A DNA stretch of 64,000 nt from NCBI GenBank assembly GCA_963697995.1, contig OY969110.1, positions 248,001 through 312,000 of the forward strand, in the 5' to 3' direction. Under the pieces are notes generated by a model, which did not search any database, had not been told where the DNA came from, and was given only the letters and a program-made list of their open reading frames with translations. This DNA comes from MFD00082-c5 sp963697995 (GTDB taxonomy: Bacteria; Chlamydiota; Chlamydiia; Chlamydiales; JAJFMB01). Position numbers and translations under genes: made by a program. This document shows positions 10,915-19,896 of the stretch, piece by piece. Numbering within the stretch: position 1 is the first letter of the stretch; every line of letters begins with the position of its first letter.

Positions 10915-11035
10915 GTTCATTCGTTTCCAAATAAATTTCAGTTGACCTCAATGTAATCAAAAGGGGATTAAATCTGCCAAGCAATTGATGCCGATGTCTA
11001 AATGGCTCTTATCAATTAATTGCCCCCAAGTTCTA
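10915..11035. repeat. Duplicate of the ATPase upstream spacer
   Basis: These bases match 3420-3530, the sequence upstream of the intact ATPase start, with a few substitutions (the phrase AAAGGGGATTAAATCTGCCA is shared). It is the left-over of a segmental duplication and contains no gene. Confidence 0.75.
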
Positions 11036-11074
11036 CATCTCCTAATCGTTCTTTCCCACCGACTGCCCTTAATC

Positions 11075-11355
11075 TAGTCGGCCCTGAAAAAGTCCTCTCC
11101 AATAAAAAGTGCCCCTTTTGACAAAAAAGGCGTTTTACTCCTCACCAAACCTTGAGAAGGGGGGGGGAAGCGTCGTTCACCGCTTTTTTTGTTGCAAAAG
11201 GATCACTTTTTCTTTGGAGAGTGCGTGTTCCATTTGCGAAATTTTTAAGTTTTTCTCATTGTCATATAATTAAACCTTGCAAAATAGGCTATGTCTCTCT
11301 TCCTCGTTAACTGCAAATTTTTCTCAAGGAACCCTTACTTTTTCAGGGCCGACTA
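11075..11355 (-). repeat. MITE-like element, TAGTCGGCCC family, copy 2
   Basis: A 281-bp full-length copy in reverse orientation, TA-bounded. Its right end lies inside the reading frame of the propeller gene read from 14047 and supplies that protein's last residues and stop at 11324. Confidence 0.9.
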
Positions 11356-14047
11356 ATCTAATTTTATAGAAAAATCGCTCATGAATTTCATTAACTGCCT
11401 TAGCAAAACTTTGCTTATATGTAGGGACTTTTTCAGGATCTGGATCGGGATCTGTGGCTGCTTTTTTGCAGATCAAATCAAATTTGGCGAAAATATAACC
11501 AATTTGATCGTAAATGACAATAGTGAATCTACCCACATCCCTTTTTTTGGGGATCCCACGCAATGTTTTTAACCAAGGGGAACAAAGGTTTCCAGACAAA
11601 AGATTGCCTTTTTTATAAACTTCAATGCGTCGTATTTCATGTTTTTCTAAATCAATTTTATAGTTAAATAATTGACCGACAATGGCATGTTGAGGATTCT
11701 TCTCATATTTTTTCTTATTCAAATAGTTCCATATCTTGGCTCTTTCTTGCCAAGCTCCATAAGCACTCATAGCAGCAGATCCAAATCCTAATCCATAAGA
11801 AATGAATAACAGCCAAAAAGATTTCCCTAGAATTGTCACCTTAAAAGCGGTTTTGGTATTTCCAGCACTGTTTGCAGCAGTGACTTCAATATCTAGAATA
11901 TTGGCAGAAAAAGTCCCTGCATCAAAAGAGGTAGGAGTTCCTGAAAACTGAGGCGTGGGATTTGAGGCATCGAATTTGATCCAATTTGGCAGTGGCCTTC
12001 CATCAGATAACTTTGCAGTAAGAGTCAGATTTGAGCCTCTGAATGTATTTTCAGGAATAATCTTATTAAATAAAGCATTCACTTGAGCTGTCGTACTTTC
12101 TAACGTAAACACCACAGATGGAGGAATCGTTTCAACCCCTACGTTATTTATTTGAGTGTAAGTCAAGCTATGACCTTGTTCATCCTCGGCGATGATGCTG
12201 ATATTATATTCCCCTTCTTGTCCTAAACCTGGAGTTGCCGTAACTATTCGTCGATCGGCTCTAATTGTGGTAAAACCTGAGGGTCCATCTGCAACACACA
12301 AATCATTGCCAACCAAAACGGCATCCATCGGTTCACTCAAGGAATCATAGGTTGTCACAACTTGCGCATTTTTTGGATCTCTAATATCTATAACCACTAT
12401 CCCTCCCCCTTGACAAATTGCATAGAGATAATCATCTGTAATAATCATATTCAATACAACTGCTTGACTACCGATATACATTGTTTGAATTAATATAGGT
12501 TTTTTTCGATTTATATTATCATGAATAAAAATATGTTGAGTCGCACCAATAAAAAAAAGCTTTTTATTCCCTGCAATCGATGTAATTGGAGCTATAAGAT
12601 GTGGAAGAACTGAATTGTATTGCTCTAAGGTATTAGCATCAAAAATAGTTAAAAAATACCCATAAAAACAATAACCATAACCATCTATTATTTTAATGCC
12701 AATATTATTATAAAAAGTATCACAAGTCGAATCAGCACCTTTGATTTCAACGAGTTGTTTCTGATCGTTAATTTTATATTTTATAATGTAATATTGATCT
12801 GTGACAATGTAAAGCAAATCATTATCAATAACAGCCAAAAACTTAGTTGAGTTACTAACAGAGTTTATTTGACCAGCGTGCTTTAAACTTATTGGGTTTG
12901 TTATATTAATTATTGATGCAATATAATTTTTAGAACTCAAAATATATGCGGTATTATTTGTTATAGATAAACCGGTTGCTGATACGAGATTCAAAGTCTT
13001 TCCTAAAAGTACCGGCAAAGAACGGTCTCTGAGATCAATGGCATAAAAATTACGAACCCCCACAACATAAGCTATATTGCCCACCACCTGGACATAAAGT
13101 GCTTTATCGGTTCCTAAATATCTTGAAAAGAGAGGGGTTAGGGGCCCCATGCTCACACTCAGCCAATCAGGAGGGGGAGAACCATCTGCGCTCTGTATCG
13201 AGACTTTTAAATTTTGATAAGGATCTGAACACTCGTAGTCTTGATTCAAATAGATGAGGCTTTGGGATAGTTCTCCAGGTTTGATCCAAACGGTGGGTTG
13301 AGAATTGACAAGGGTGATTCGATTATCTTGGCTTGCAAGTATTGGCTTTACCAAATGGATTAAAGAGGCGGCTACAACCCATTTTGCGTCCAAAGTGGCC
13401 GCAAAAGAAACGGCTGAGTTAATCTCTTTTGCCCCGGCTAAAAAAAGAGAGGAGATGGCAAAGATTAAACGACCACAGTTCTTCGACTCTTCAAGGGGCG
13501 TTTTTCTTTCCAAATAATAGGTCTTTAAAACACCTTCAGCCTCTAAAGTCGTCTTAAAATAGAGAGGCTCTTCATTTGGCAATTGAAGTAATACCTTTCG
13601 CCCCCTTTTTGTTATAAAACGGTTTTTCAAAGTTTCAAGCTTATCTCCTTTCAACCGAGAAGTGGCTCCGTATTTTATTGTCGGGGAGCCCTTCATCACT
13701 TTGTTTAAGTAACTGATCACTTTAGCGTCAAAGAGTTTGACTTCTTGTTCTTCGATCACAAGTGGTTTATACGATTCATCTATCGCCAAGAAAACGGTTT
13801 TACCCTTATCCTGAGTGATTTCAATCAAAACTTTCCCGAAAGAGGAGGTCTCTATAATGAGACTTCCATTTTTTTTTAATCGATCATAAATCTCTCCAAC
13901 AGAATTTGGTCGAAAAAACCTCCCAATTGAATTTTTAACCCCCTCAAAAAGGGCAAAAGGGGCCACAAGTCCTTTATTAAGCTGTGTATTGGACATAAAC
14001 GATTCTAATCGTGAAGAGAAAGAAAGATTATTGAAACTTACAGACAT
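11324..14047 (-). CDS. LVIVD-propeller / cadherin-like Ig membrane protein
   Basis: A 907-aa protein starting at 14047 behind GGAGGGTGAA. Order of parts: conserved N-terminal domain (1-200), a hydrophobic stretch ending SSLFLAG, a segment with WIKPGE, propeller repeats of LVIVD type (YVVGVRNFYAIDL; GGIVVIDIRDPKNA, about 300-600), a cadherin-like/He-PIG Ig domain (LPNWIKFDASNPTPQFSGTP, about 640-740), a membrane helix (FWLLFISYGLGFGSAAM) and a second Ig-like module with DVGRFTIVIYD. The paralogs end about 20 residues beyond the conserved HERF motif. Here the frame enters the element at 11075-11355 and ends KIRLVGPEKVRVP, so the native C-terminus is lost. It is likely an envelope protein; the ligand is unknown. 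Confidence 0.85.
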   Translation of the reverse strand: MSVSFNNLSFSSRLESFMSNTQLNKGLVAPFALFEGVKNSIGRFFRPNSVGEIYDRLKKNGSLIIETSSFGKVLIEITQDKGKTVFLAIDESYKPLVIEEQEVKLFDAKVISYLNKVMKGSPTIKYGATSRLKGDKLETLKNRFITKRGRKVLLQLPNEEPLYFKTTLEAEGVLKTYYLERKTPLEESKNCGRLIFAISSLFLAGAKEINSAVSFAATLDAKWVVAASLIHLVKPILASQDNRITLVNSQPTVWIKPGELSQSLIYLNQDYECSDPYQNLKVSIQSADGSPPPDWLSVSMGPLTPLFSRYLGTDKALYVQVVGNIAYVVGVRNFYAIDLRDRSLPVLLGKTLNLVSATGLSITNNTAYILSSKNYIASIINITNPISLKHAGQINSVSNSTKFLAVIDNDLLYIVTDQYYIIKYKINDQKQLVEIKGADSTCDTFYNNIGIKIIDGYGYCFYGYFLTIFDANTLEQYNSVLPHLIAPITSIAGNKKLFFIGATQHIFIHDNINRKKPILIQTMYIGSQAVVLNMIITDDYLYAICQGGGIVVIDIRDPKNAQVVTTYDSLSEPMDAVLVGNDLCVADGPSGFTTIRADRRIVTATPGLGQEGEYNISIIAEDEQGHSLTYTQINNVGVETIPPSVVFTLESTTAQVNALFNKIIPENTFRGSNLTLTAKLSDGRPLPNWIKFDASNPTPQFSGTPTSFDAGTFSANILDIEVTAANSAGNTKTAFKVTILGKSFWLLFISYGLGFGSAAMSAYGAWQERAKIWNYLNKKKYEKNPQHAIVGQLFNYKIDLEKHEIRRIEVYKKGNLLSGNLCSPWLKTLRGIPKKRDVGRFTIVIYDQIGYIFAKFDLICKKAATDPDPDPEKVPTYKQSFAKAVNEIHERFFYKIRLVGPEKVRVP

Positions 14048-14270
14048 TTCACCCTCCTAGGATAAGACGGGAAAAATTACCCCCTTTTTTTTATTTCTGC
14101 AATATTTTTTCACAAAAAAAATTGAGGATATCAATGGGACTAAAAAAAAATTTAAGCAAATTCCTTGCCAAAATCAGGCGTGATCTGCTCATTTTATGCA
14201 AAAAGATTATTCATTCTGCGAAGCAAATACCATTTATGCTAGAATGGTCTTTTTCAAAAAGGGGACAGAC

Positions 14271-15047
14271 GTGAAAAGAGCCTATTTTTTAAATGTTATT
14301 TTTTTTCTTTCACTTTTGGTGAGTCGGTGTATGGCAGAGAGCGGTGAGGCGATTCAAAAAAAAGCTGATACATTAAGAGAGGAGGGGAAAACGATTGAGG
14401 CTTTGAGCCTCTATAACGAAGCGCTACTCCTCTACCAAAAAGGAGAGGATTACCGAGGAGTTTTAAGAGTATTATCGGGTCGCCTGATTTCGTGGCAACA
14501 TCTTTACAACCATGGAGAAAACAAATTATTTGCAATTCTTGCGAGAAAAGAGGCTGAAGCGATGCTTGAAGTGAGTCAACACTATAAGATTGAGGGACAA
14601 GATCATCTTAATTATTTTTTTTATGGTAAGACGTGCATATTTTTAAAGGATTTTAAGTCAGCCGAAGAGGCTTTTAGGAAGGCGGTAGATCTTTTTCCGG
14701 ATGAGAGTGGTGAGAAAGGGGATTGGCTTGCTCATTTGGGGGAAGCGCTCTACAAAAATGGGAAAAAGGAGGAGGGAGAAAGGGTGATACTTCAAGGGAT
14801 TGACTATATGAGGGATCACTCAAAAGAGATCGATTCGTTTCGAATAAACGTGTGGATATCTGGGGCATACCTTAGGTTATCAAAAATTTTACTTGCAGAT
14901 GGAAGGATAAACGAGGCGATATTTTACCTTCAAAAGGGAGAGGAGATAGTTTTAAGTGATAGCCGTTTAGTGATACGAAAGGAGCAGCTTGAGATCTTAA
15001 AAAAGAAACTAAAAGGACAGGAAAAACTCTTGCATTTTGAATATTAA
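14271..15047 (+). CDS. TPR-repeat protein with signal peptide
   Basis: A 258-aa protein read from GTG at 14271, behind AAGGGGA; a longer frame from 14196 lacks such a site. The N-terminus (KRAYFLNVIFFLSLLVSRCMA) is a typical signal sequence, so the protein is exported to the periplasm or beyond. The rest consists of helix pairs of TPR type: AIQKKADTLREEGKTIEAL, a second pair near residue 145 (FKSAEEAFRKAVDLFP), LGEALYKNGKKEEGERV, and a C-terminal pair ending NEAIFYLQKGEEIVL. TPR modules bind partner proteins, and no catalytic residues are seen. It stands alone between the divergent propeller gene and the tRNA. Its specific role is unknown. Confidence 0.8.
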   Translation: MKRAYFLNVIFFLSLLVSRCMAESGEAIQKKADTLREEGKTIEALSLYNEALLLYQKGEDYRGVLRVLSGRLISWQHLYNHGENKLFAILARKEAEAMLEVSQHYKIEGQDHLNYFFYGKTCIFLKDFKSAEEAFRKAVDLFPDESGEKGDWLAHLGEALYKNGKKEEGERVILQGIDYMRDHSKEIDSFRINVWISGAYLRLSKILLADGRINEAIFYLQKGEEIVLSDSRLVIRKEQLEILKKKLKGQEKLLHFEY

Positions 15048-15071
15048 GGCTGGTAGAATCTTGGTGTTATT

Positions 15072-15145
15072 GGGGCAATAGCTCAGTCGGTTAGAGCAGC
15101 GGACTCATAACCCGCTGGTCCCTGGTTCAAGTCCAGGTTGCCCCA
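15072..15145 (+). tRNA. tRNA with CAT anticodon (tRNA-Met, or tRNA-Ile2)
   Basis: 74 bases fold as a cloverleaf: acceptor GGGGCAA/TTGCCCC, D-arm GCTC/GAGC, anticodon loop CTCATAA with anticodon CAT, T-arm CCTGG TTCAAGT CCAGG, discriminator A. One A-C mismatch closes the anticodon loop. CCA is not encoded. CAT may be elongator Met, or Ile2 if lysidine-modified; sequence alone does not settle it. The 3' end is repeated at 29770-29799, which suggests use as an integration site. Confidence 0.93.
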
Positions 15146-15160
15146 CTTTTTCTAATGTTC

Positions 15161-15483
15161 TGGTGCCAGGCTTGGCATTCTGGTTTCTTCCAAATCTTTC
15201 TATCTTGTATTTAGTCAAGATGCAAGAGATTAAGTCAAACCTTCTCACATGAAATATTAAACTGCGTTTAGGGTGATTAAGGGAATAGATATTCGCCGGT
15301 GCTGTTTTCACATTTCAAAAAGATAAAGGACAGAATTACAAAGTAGCATCCTAATTGCTTTCCAGGATATTGTGACCTATCTTATAAATCTATCCTTTAT
15401 CTTTTCGGGAATTAAAAAACTTTTTTTGCTTCGCTCAAAAAAAATACTCCCTCACAAATGCCAGAATGCCAAGCCTGACACCA
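15161..15483. repeat. 323-bp inverted-repeat element next to the tRNA
   Basis: The ends are 23-base inverted repeats with one mismatch (left 15161-15183 begins TGGTGCCAGGCTTGGCATTC; right 15461-15483 ends AAGCCTGACACCA). An inner inverted pair, AAAGATAAAGGA (15319-15330) and TCCTTTATCTTT (15393-15404), lies in the middle. There is no coding capacity. It starts 16 bases after the tRNA. It could be a non-autonomous mobile element or part of the island's end. From 15484 to 15714 I see nothing else. Confidence 0.7.
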
Positions 15484-15714
15484 CTCAATCCGCCTCCATA
15501 AAAAGCGCAAAATTAACCTAGCCTTTTTATTATCACGTACAAATTGCAGAATTATGGGATAACTTTTGTCAGGACTCCACCCCTTTTGCGATATTTGTTA
15601 TACATTCCTTTTTGATTCCGTCTGATTCCTACTGAAATAGTGTGAAAAAAATCAAAGCTTCTGTTATAAGTTTTCTCAAATTTGAAAGATTCTCAACCTA
15701 AAAACCGTTGAGGT

Positions 15715-16563
15715 ATGAATATCACCACCGAAAAAGAATTAGCAGAACTTCGTGAAAAGCTTTTCAATAAAATTGAAGAGCATGTCTTGAAATTTCACGT
15801 CTCTTTGGGAATTTACTTGGGCTTTTCAGAATTACCCCCGCCAATCGGTTCTGGTACTTTTGTCAGATTTAGTACTTTAGAACATGTAGTTTACGGTATC
15901 CTCACTGCGGCTCACATTGTTAAAGATTTGAAATTTGGATTGCCAGGTCAGCCAGCGTTCATAGGATTGTCTAAGCTTCAAAATAGGGACACAGTTGCTT
16001 GTTCGGTATCATTCTCATACATTTATGGTTGCGTTGAAATTGAAGGCTTCCATTCTGATTCAGATAATGGCTATAGACCAGACATTGCTTTTATTGTTTT
16101 AGGTATTAATGGTCATTTACCAAATCACGAGCTGATCACTGAATCACTCTTTTACGATTTAGACTCCAATGAAGAGTTTGTCATGCACGACCCTCAAATC
16201 GCCTCTGCATTCTATAGGGGAGCGGCCCCTAAAAGACCAGATGGACTCCTTGATACCGCCGTATGCATAGGTGGAGGAGAAAGGTTGCGATTTGATGAAA
16301 AAGCGCATCTCCAATACTGGGAAATACCAAATGACACAAACAAATCCATTGCTGGTGGGTCAGGTGCTGGTTTTTGGCGATTTTATTATGAAAAAGAACA
16401 AATAACCCCATCTTTCGAAGGGGTGATTATTTCAGAAGAATGCTCAAACTATTCTTACTTTGAAGCTCTAGCTACCCCCTACCTTTACGAAGACTTTTTG
16501 CCCAAACTAAAAGAGTTTTGCAAAAACAATCTCGGCTGTTTTGGGGGTGAAGCAAATGCCTAG
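15715..16563 (+). CDS. Trypsin-like (S1-fold) serine protease
   Basis: A 282-aa protein with GAGGT before the ATG. The pattern of a chymotrypsin-fold protease is present: GSGTFV at about residue 46, the catalytic His67 in LTAAHIV, Asp123 in RPDIAFIVL, and the nucleophile Ser216 in AGGSGAGFW, which stands in for the usual GNSGGP. There is no signal peptide, so it is probably cytoplasmic, like the trypsin-like proteins found beside defence or stress modules. It is the first gene of an overlapping operon (next start 8 bases before its stop) with acetyltransferases and an exporter. The altered Ser motif (GAG rather than GGP) leaves its activity uncertain. Substrate unknown. Confidence 0.65.
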   Translation: MNITTEKELAELREKLFNKIEEHVLKFHVSLGIYLGFSELPPPIGSGTFVRFSTLEHVVYGILTAAHIVKDLKFGLPGQPAFIGLSKLQNRDTVACSVSFSYIYGCVEIEGFHSDSDNGYRPDIAFIVLGINGHLPNHELITESLFYDLDSNEEFVMHDPQIASAFYRGAAPKRPDGLLDTAVCIGGGERLRFDEKAHLQYWEIPNDTNKSIAGGSGAGFWRFYYEKEQITPSFEGVIISEECSNYSYFEALATPYLYEDFLPKLKEFCKNNLGCFGGEANA

Positions 16564-17152
16564 CCATCCTACTGCCATCATTCAAACAGAGGGTTTAATC
16601 TTAAGGCAATGGTGCGATCAAGATATGGACCCATATAGACAGCTTAATTCCGATCCAAGAGTAATGGAATTTTTTTCTGCCCCTTGGACTCAAGAAGAAA
16701 GTGATGCATCTTTACAATCCGCACAGAACCATATTGAAAAGTACGGATGGGGGAAATGGGCAGTTTCTCTCCTAAAAACAAATGAGTTCATAGGAAGAAT
16801 TGGTTTAGAAGATATAGATTTTCAAGCGTCTTTTTCACCAAACATTGAACTCGGATATCGGATTGCTTACAAGCATTGGGGAAAAGGCTATGCGTCAGAA
16901 GGGGCAAAGGCAGCACTTGAATATGCATTCCAGCACCTTAATTTAGAGGAAATTGTTGCTTTTAATCCCATTCAAAACCTGCGTTCTCAACTTGTTATGC
17001 AACGCATCGGCATGCATCACCGTCCTAAAGATGATTTTGATCATCCAAAGCTATCTAAAGAACACAGATTGAATAGACATGTTCTTTATCGGCTTAGGTT
17101 AGATGAATGGCAAAAAATGAAGAATACTGTGAACTATGAGGCAGATATATGA
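16556..17152 (+). CDS. GNAT acetyltransferase, RimJ/RimL-like
   Basis: A 198-aa protein; ATG at 16556 has GGGGGTGA upstream and overlaps the previous stop. It begins with the family's typical strand (IIQTEGLILRQWCDQDMDPY), has the tryptophan-rich GWGKWAVSL strand and the acetyl-CoA loop HWGKGYASEGAKAALEYAF. This subgroup acetylates N-terminal or side-chain amines of proteins, and some members modify small molecules. It overlaps the ABC exporter start by 4 bases (ATGA), so it is translationally coupled within the operon. Substrate not determinable. Confidence 0.88.
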   Translation: MPSHPTAIIQTEGLILRQWCDQDMDPYRQLNSDPRVMEFFSAPWTQEESDASLQSAQNHIEKYGWGKWAVSLLKTNEFIGRIGLEDIDFQASFSPNIELGYRIAYKHWGKGYASEGAKAALEYAFQHLNLEEIVAFNPIQNLRSQLVMQRIGMHHRPKDDFDHPKLSKEHRLNRHVLYRLRLDEWQKMKNTVNYEADI

Positions 17153-18906
17153 GCCCACGCGTCAAGAAGTTTTTCTCATACTACAAGCCATACTTAGGTC
17201 TATTTTATGCAGATATGGCATGTGCAGTCATTGTATCTGCAACTGTCCTCGCAATCCCTCTATGTATTAGATATATCACCAAGAATTTAGAAGCGTATTC
17301 CCCTGATGTACTTAAACAGATTTACATTATGGGCGGTGTTATGCTTACTTTGGTAGCCGTTCATGCTATCGCCCGCGCTTTTGTGGACTATAAAGGCCAT
17401 GTGATGGGTGCTTTGATGGAAAAAGACATGCGCAACGAGCTGTTTGAGCATTATCAAAAGCTTTCCTTCAGATTTTATGATGACCACCGCACAGGTCAAC
17501 TGATGACGCGCATATCTAGTGATACGTTTGACCTTGCTGAATTATATCATCATGGACCTGAAGATATCGTCATCTCCCTACTAAATTTTATTGGTGCCTT
17601 TGTCATTTTGATGAATATCAATGTAAAATTAGCTCTTTTATCTCTTCTTTTCATTCCGATTATGGCTGTGTATGGGTTTTACTTTAGCAGAAAAATGTAC
17701 GCTGCCTTACGAAAGAGTAGAGATAGAATAGGTGATATCAATGCTCAGGTCGAAGATACCCTCTCAGGCATCAGAGTAGTCCAATCTTTTACCAATGAAG
17801 CTGTTGAAACCAAGAAATTTCATTACGAAAATAATCGTTTCGTTGAAAGCAGGCGGGAAGGCTATAAAAATGAAGCCTATTTTTACGATGGCTTAGTTAC
17901 CCTCACTCAACTCATGACGGTTGCAGTTGTTATCTTCGGCGCAATCAGCATCGTCAAAACATCCTTGGATTTAGCAGACTTGCTGACATTTTTGCTCTAT
18001 ATCGTCATTTTGATTGAACCTATACAACGGCTAGGTAACTTTGTCAGACTCTATCAGGAAGGAGTTTCGGGCTTTAATCGATTCATGGAAGCGTTAGAAA
18101 CGAAGCCAGACATAAAGAACAACATCAACGCTACAGAACTGTCTCGAGTCCAAGGAAATATAGAGTTTAAAAATGTCAACTTTAAGTATCGAGAAGGTTA
18201 TGACCATGTACTAAAAAATCTCTCGCTAAACGTAAGAGCAGGAGAATATGTGGCTTTAGTTGGACCTTCAGGAGTCGGTAAAACAACTCTCTGCTCTCTA
18301 ATTCCGAGATTTTATGAGGTCAGCGCAGGCGAAATATTCATTGATGGCAAAGAGATTGGAACTATCACTCTTGAATCATTAAGAAAGCACATAGGGCTTG
18401 TTCAGCAAGATGTTTATCTATTTGCTGGGACAGTTTTGGATAACATTCGCTATGGCAACCTAAAGGCTACAGAAGATGAAATTGTTTCAGCCGCTAAACA
18501 GGCAAATGCTCACGAATTCATTATGTCACTACCCAATGGGTACGCTACAGATATTGGACAACGTGGTGTAAAATTATCAGGTGGTCAAAAGCAACGTCTC
18601 AGCGTAGCGCGTGTTTTCCTAAAAAATCCTCCCATTATCATTTTTGATGAGGCAACCAGTTCACTCGATAATGAAAGCGAGAAAGCCGTGCAAAATGCTT
18701 TGGAAAAATTAATAATAAACCGCACTACGATCGTCATTGCACACCGTCTCTCAACCATACGAAATGCCAAGAGAATTTTAGTGCTTACTGACAAAGGAAT
18801 CGAAGAGCAAGGGACTCATAAAGAACTGATTGCATCTAATGGCAAATATGCAAGTTTATACAATATGCAACTGAGGATCGAGGATGTCAATGAAGAGGGA
18901 AACTAA
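17149..18906 (+). CDS. ABC exporter, fused membrane and ATPase domains (MdlB/MsbA type)
   Basis: 585 residues, the normal length for a half-transporter that works as a dimer in the inner membrane. Residues 1-320 form the six-helix export domain, with the conserved DDHRTGQLMTRISSD coupling segment. The ATPase domain has Walker A GPSGVGKTT from Gly372, Q-loop VQQDVYLF, signature LSGGQKQR from Leu476, Walker B IIIFDEATSSLD and H-loop IAHRLS. This family exports drugs, lipids or peptides. Its place between acetyltransferases and aminoglycoside- and streptogramin-type modifying enzymes favours drug export, as an inference. A fragment matching its last 20 residues is found at 59047-59109. Confidence 0.93.
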   Translation: MSPRVKKFFSYYKPYLGLFYADMACAVIVSATVLAIPLCIRYITKNLEAYSPDVLKQIYIMGGVMLTLVAVHAIARAFVDYKGHVMGALMEKDMRNELFEHYQKLSFRFYDDHRTGQLMTRISSDTFDLAELYHHGPEDIVISLLNFIGAFVILMNINVKLALLSLLFIPIMAVYGFYFSRKMYAALRKSRDRIGDINAQVEDTLSGIRVVQSFTNEAVETKKFHYENNRFVESRREGYKNEAYFYDGLVTLTQLMTVAVVIFGAISIVKTSLDLADLLTFLLYIVILIEPIQRLGNFVRLYQEGVSGFNRFMEALETKPDIKNNINATELSRVQGNIEFKNVNFKYREGYDHVLKNLSLNVRAGEYVALVGPSGVGKTTLCSLIPRFYEVSAGEIFIDGKEIGTITLESLRKHIGLVQQDVYLFAGTVLDNIRYGNLKATEDEIVSAAKQANAHEFIMSLPNGYATDIGQRGVKLSGGQKQRLSVARVFLKNPPIIIFDEATSSLDNESEKAVQNALEKLIINRTTIVIAHRLSTIRNAKRILVLTDKGIEEQGTHKELIASNGKYASLYNMQLRIEDVNEEGN

Positions 18907-19345
18907 TCAGGCTCACCTTGCAAGATGTACCAGTAAAGCTGAATGGGAATTCGCAAAAAAATTAAGGATGACATACTTTTTTGCTCCCCTGTCAACACAG
19001 GACCCTTATACATGGACATTTGATCATGAAGAATACGTTCATTTTACCCTTTATCAAGGAGAGGCAATGGTTGGGTATGCTCATATTCAATTGTGGGCGA
19101 ATCATCGTGCCTCTTTGAGAATCATTGTCATCGATAAGCAATTTCGAAACCACGGATTGGGCAGTCATTTTCTTCACCTGTGTGAGGAATGGTTAAAAAA
19201 ACAGGGAGTGAAATCCCTACATGATGAAGCAAGACCAAGTGCAATACAATTTTATCGCAACAATGGCTACATAGAAATGCCTTTTGATGATCCTAGTGGG
19301 GAACCACCAAGCCCTCATGATCTAGCTATGGGGAAAATGTTATGA
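18884..19345 (+). CDS. GNAT acetyltransferase
   Basis: 153 residues; the ATG at 18884, behind GAGG, overlaps the exporter's last 23 bases, and the stop overlaps the next gene's ATG. The GNAT core is clear: VGYAHIQLW strand, SLRIIVIDKQFRNHGLGSHF (acetyl-CoA pyrophosphate loop Q-x-x-G-x-G/S variant RNHGLG) and FYRNNGY near the C-terminus. Members of this size acetylate small amines or antibiotics. It is probably part of the same seven-gene operon. The exact substrate is unknown. Confidence 0.85.
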   Translation: MSMKRETNQAHLARCTSKAEWEFAKKLRMTYFFAPLSTQDPYTWTFDHEEYVHFTLYQGEAMVGYAHIQLWANHRASLRIIVIDKQFRNHGLGSHFLHLCEEWLKKQGVKSLHDEARPSAIQFYRNNGYIEMPFDDPSGEPPSPHDLAMGKML

Positions 19346-19896
19346 AGCGTGAAAAAGGCTATTCAGATGATGAGATTATCATTCGCTCCATCTCCAAATC
19401 AGACATAGATGTAATTGCGGGTGATTTGTGTCTACCTTGGTCAACCGTTCAAGAATCAAAAGAAAAGTGGAATAATTATTACAGAGAACAGCAAACCGGT
19501 ATCCGCACTGTAGGCATAGTGGAACAAGATGGTAAATTACTGGGATATGGAAGCCTTCTTCTCAAATCTCAATATCCTTACTTAGCTGGGTTACCAGAGA
19601 TTCACGACGTGTGGATTTATGAGGAATATAGAAAAAGAGGCATAGGGAGTCAATTGATTGATTGGCTGGAAAAACTTGCAAAAGAAAAAGGCTACAAAGA
19701 GGTCGGTATTGGTGTTGGCCTTTATGCAGACTATGGTTCAGCTCAGAAGCTCTACATTCGCTTGGGTTACATACCTGATGGTCGTGGAATCTCGTATAAA
19801 TACCAATCCACTATCCCAGGTGAATCTTATCCTCTTGATGATGATTTGATTTTGTGGCTGAAAAAAGATTTATATCAATCGGAGAAAAGAAAATGA
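19342..19896 (+). CDS. GNAT acetyltransferase
   Basis: 184 residues starting in ATGA overlap with the previous stop. The GNAT features are LLGYGSLLLK, the conserved strand EIHDVWIYEEYRKRGIGSQL with acetyl-CoA motif RKRGIG, and a late helix YGSAQKLYIRLGYIPDG. The C-terminal half resembles the AAC(6')/phosphinothricin-type GNATs in layout, but substrate residues cannot be read off. Its stop overlaps the start of the Vat-like gene, so the set is translationally coupled. Confidence 0.85.
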   Translation: MKREKGYSDDEIIIRSISKSDIDVIAGDLCLPWSTVQESKEKWNNYYREQQTGIRTVGIVEQDGKLLGYGSLLLKSQYPYLAGLPEIHDVWIYEEYRKRGIGSQLIDWLEKLAKEKGYKEVGIGVGLYADYGSAQKLYIRLGYIPDGRGISYKYQSTIPGESYPLDDDLILWLKKDLYQSEKRK

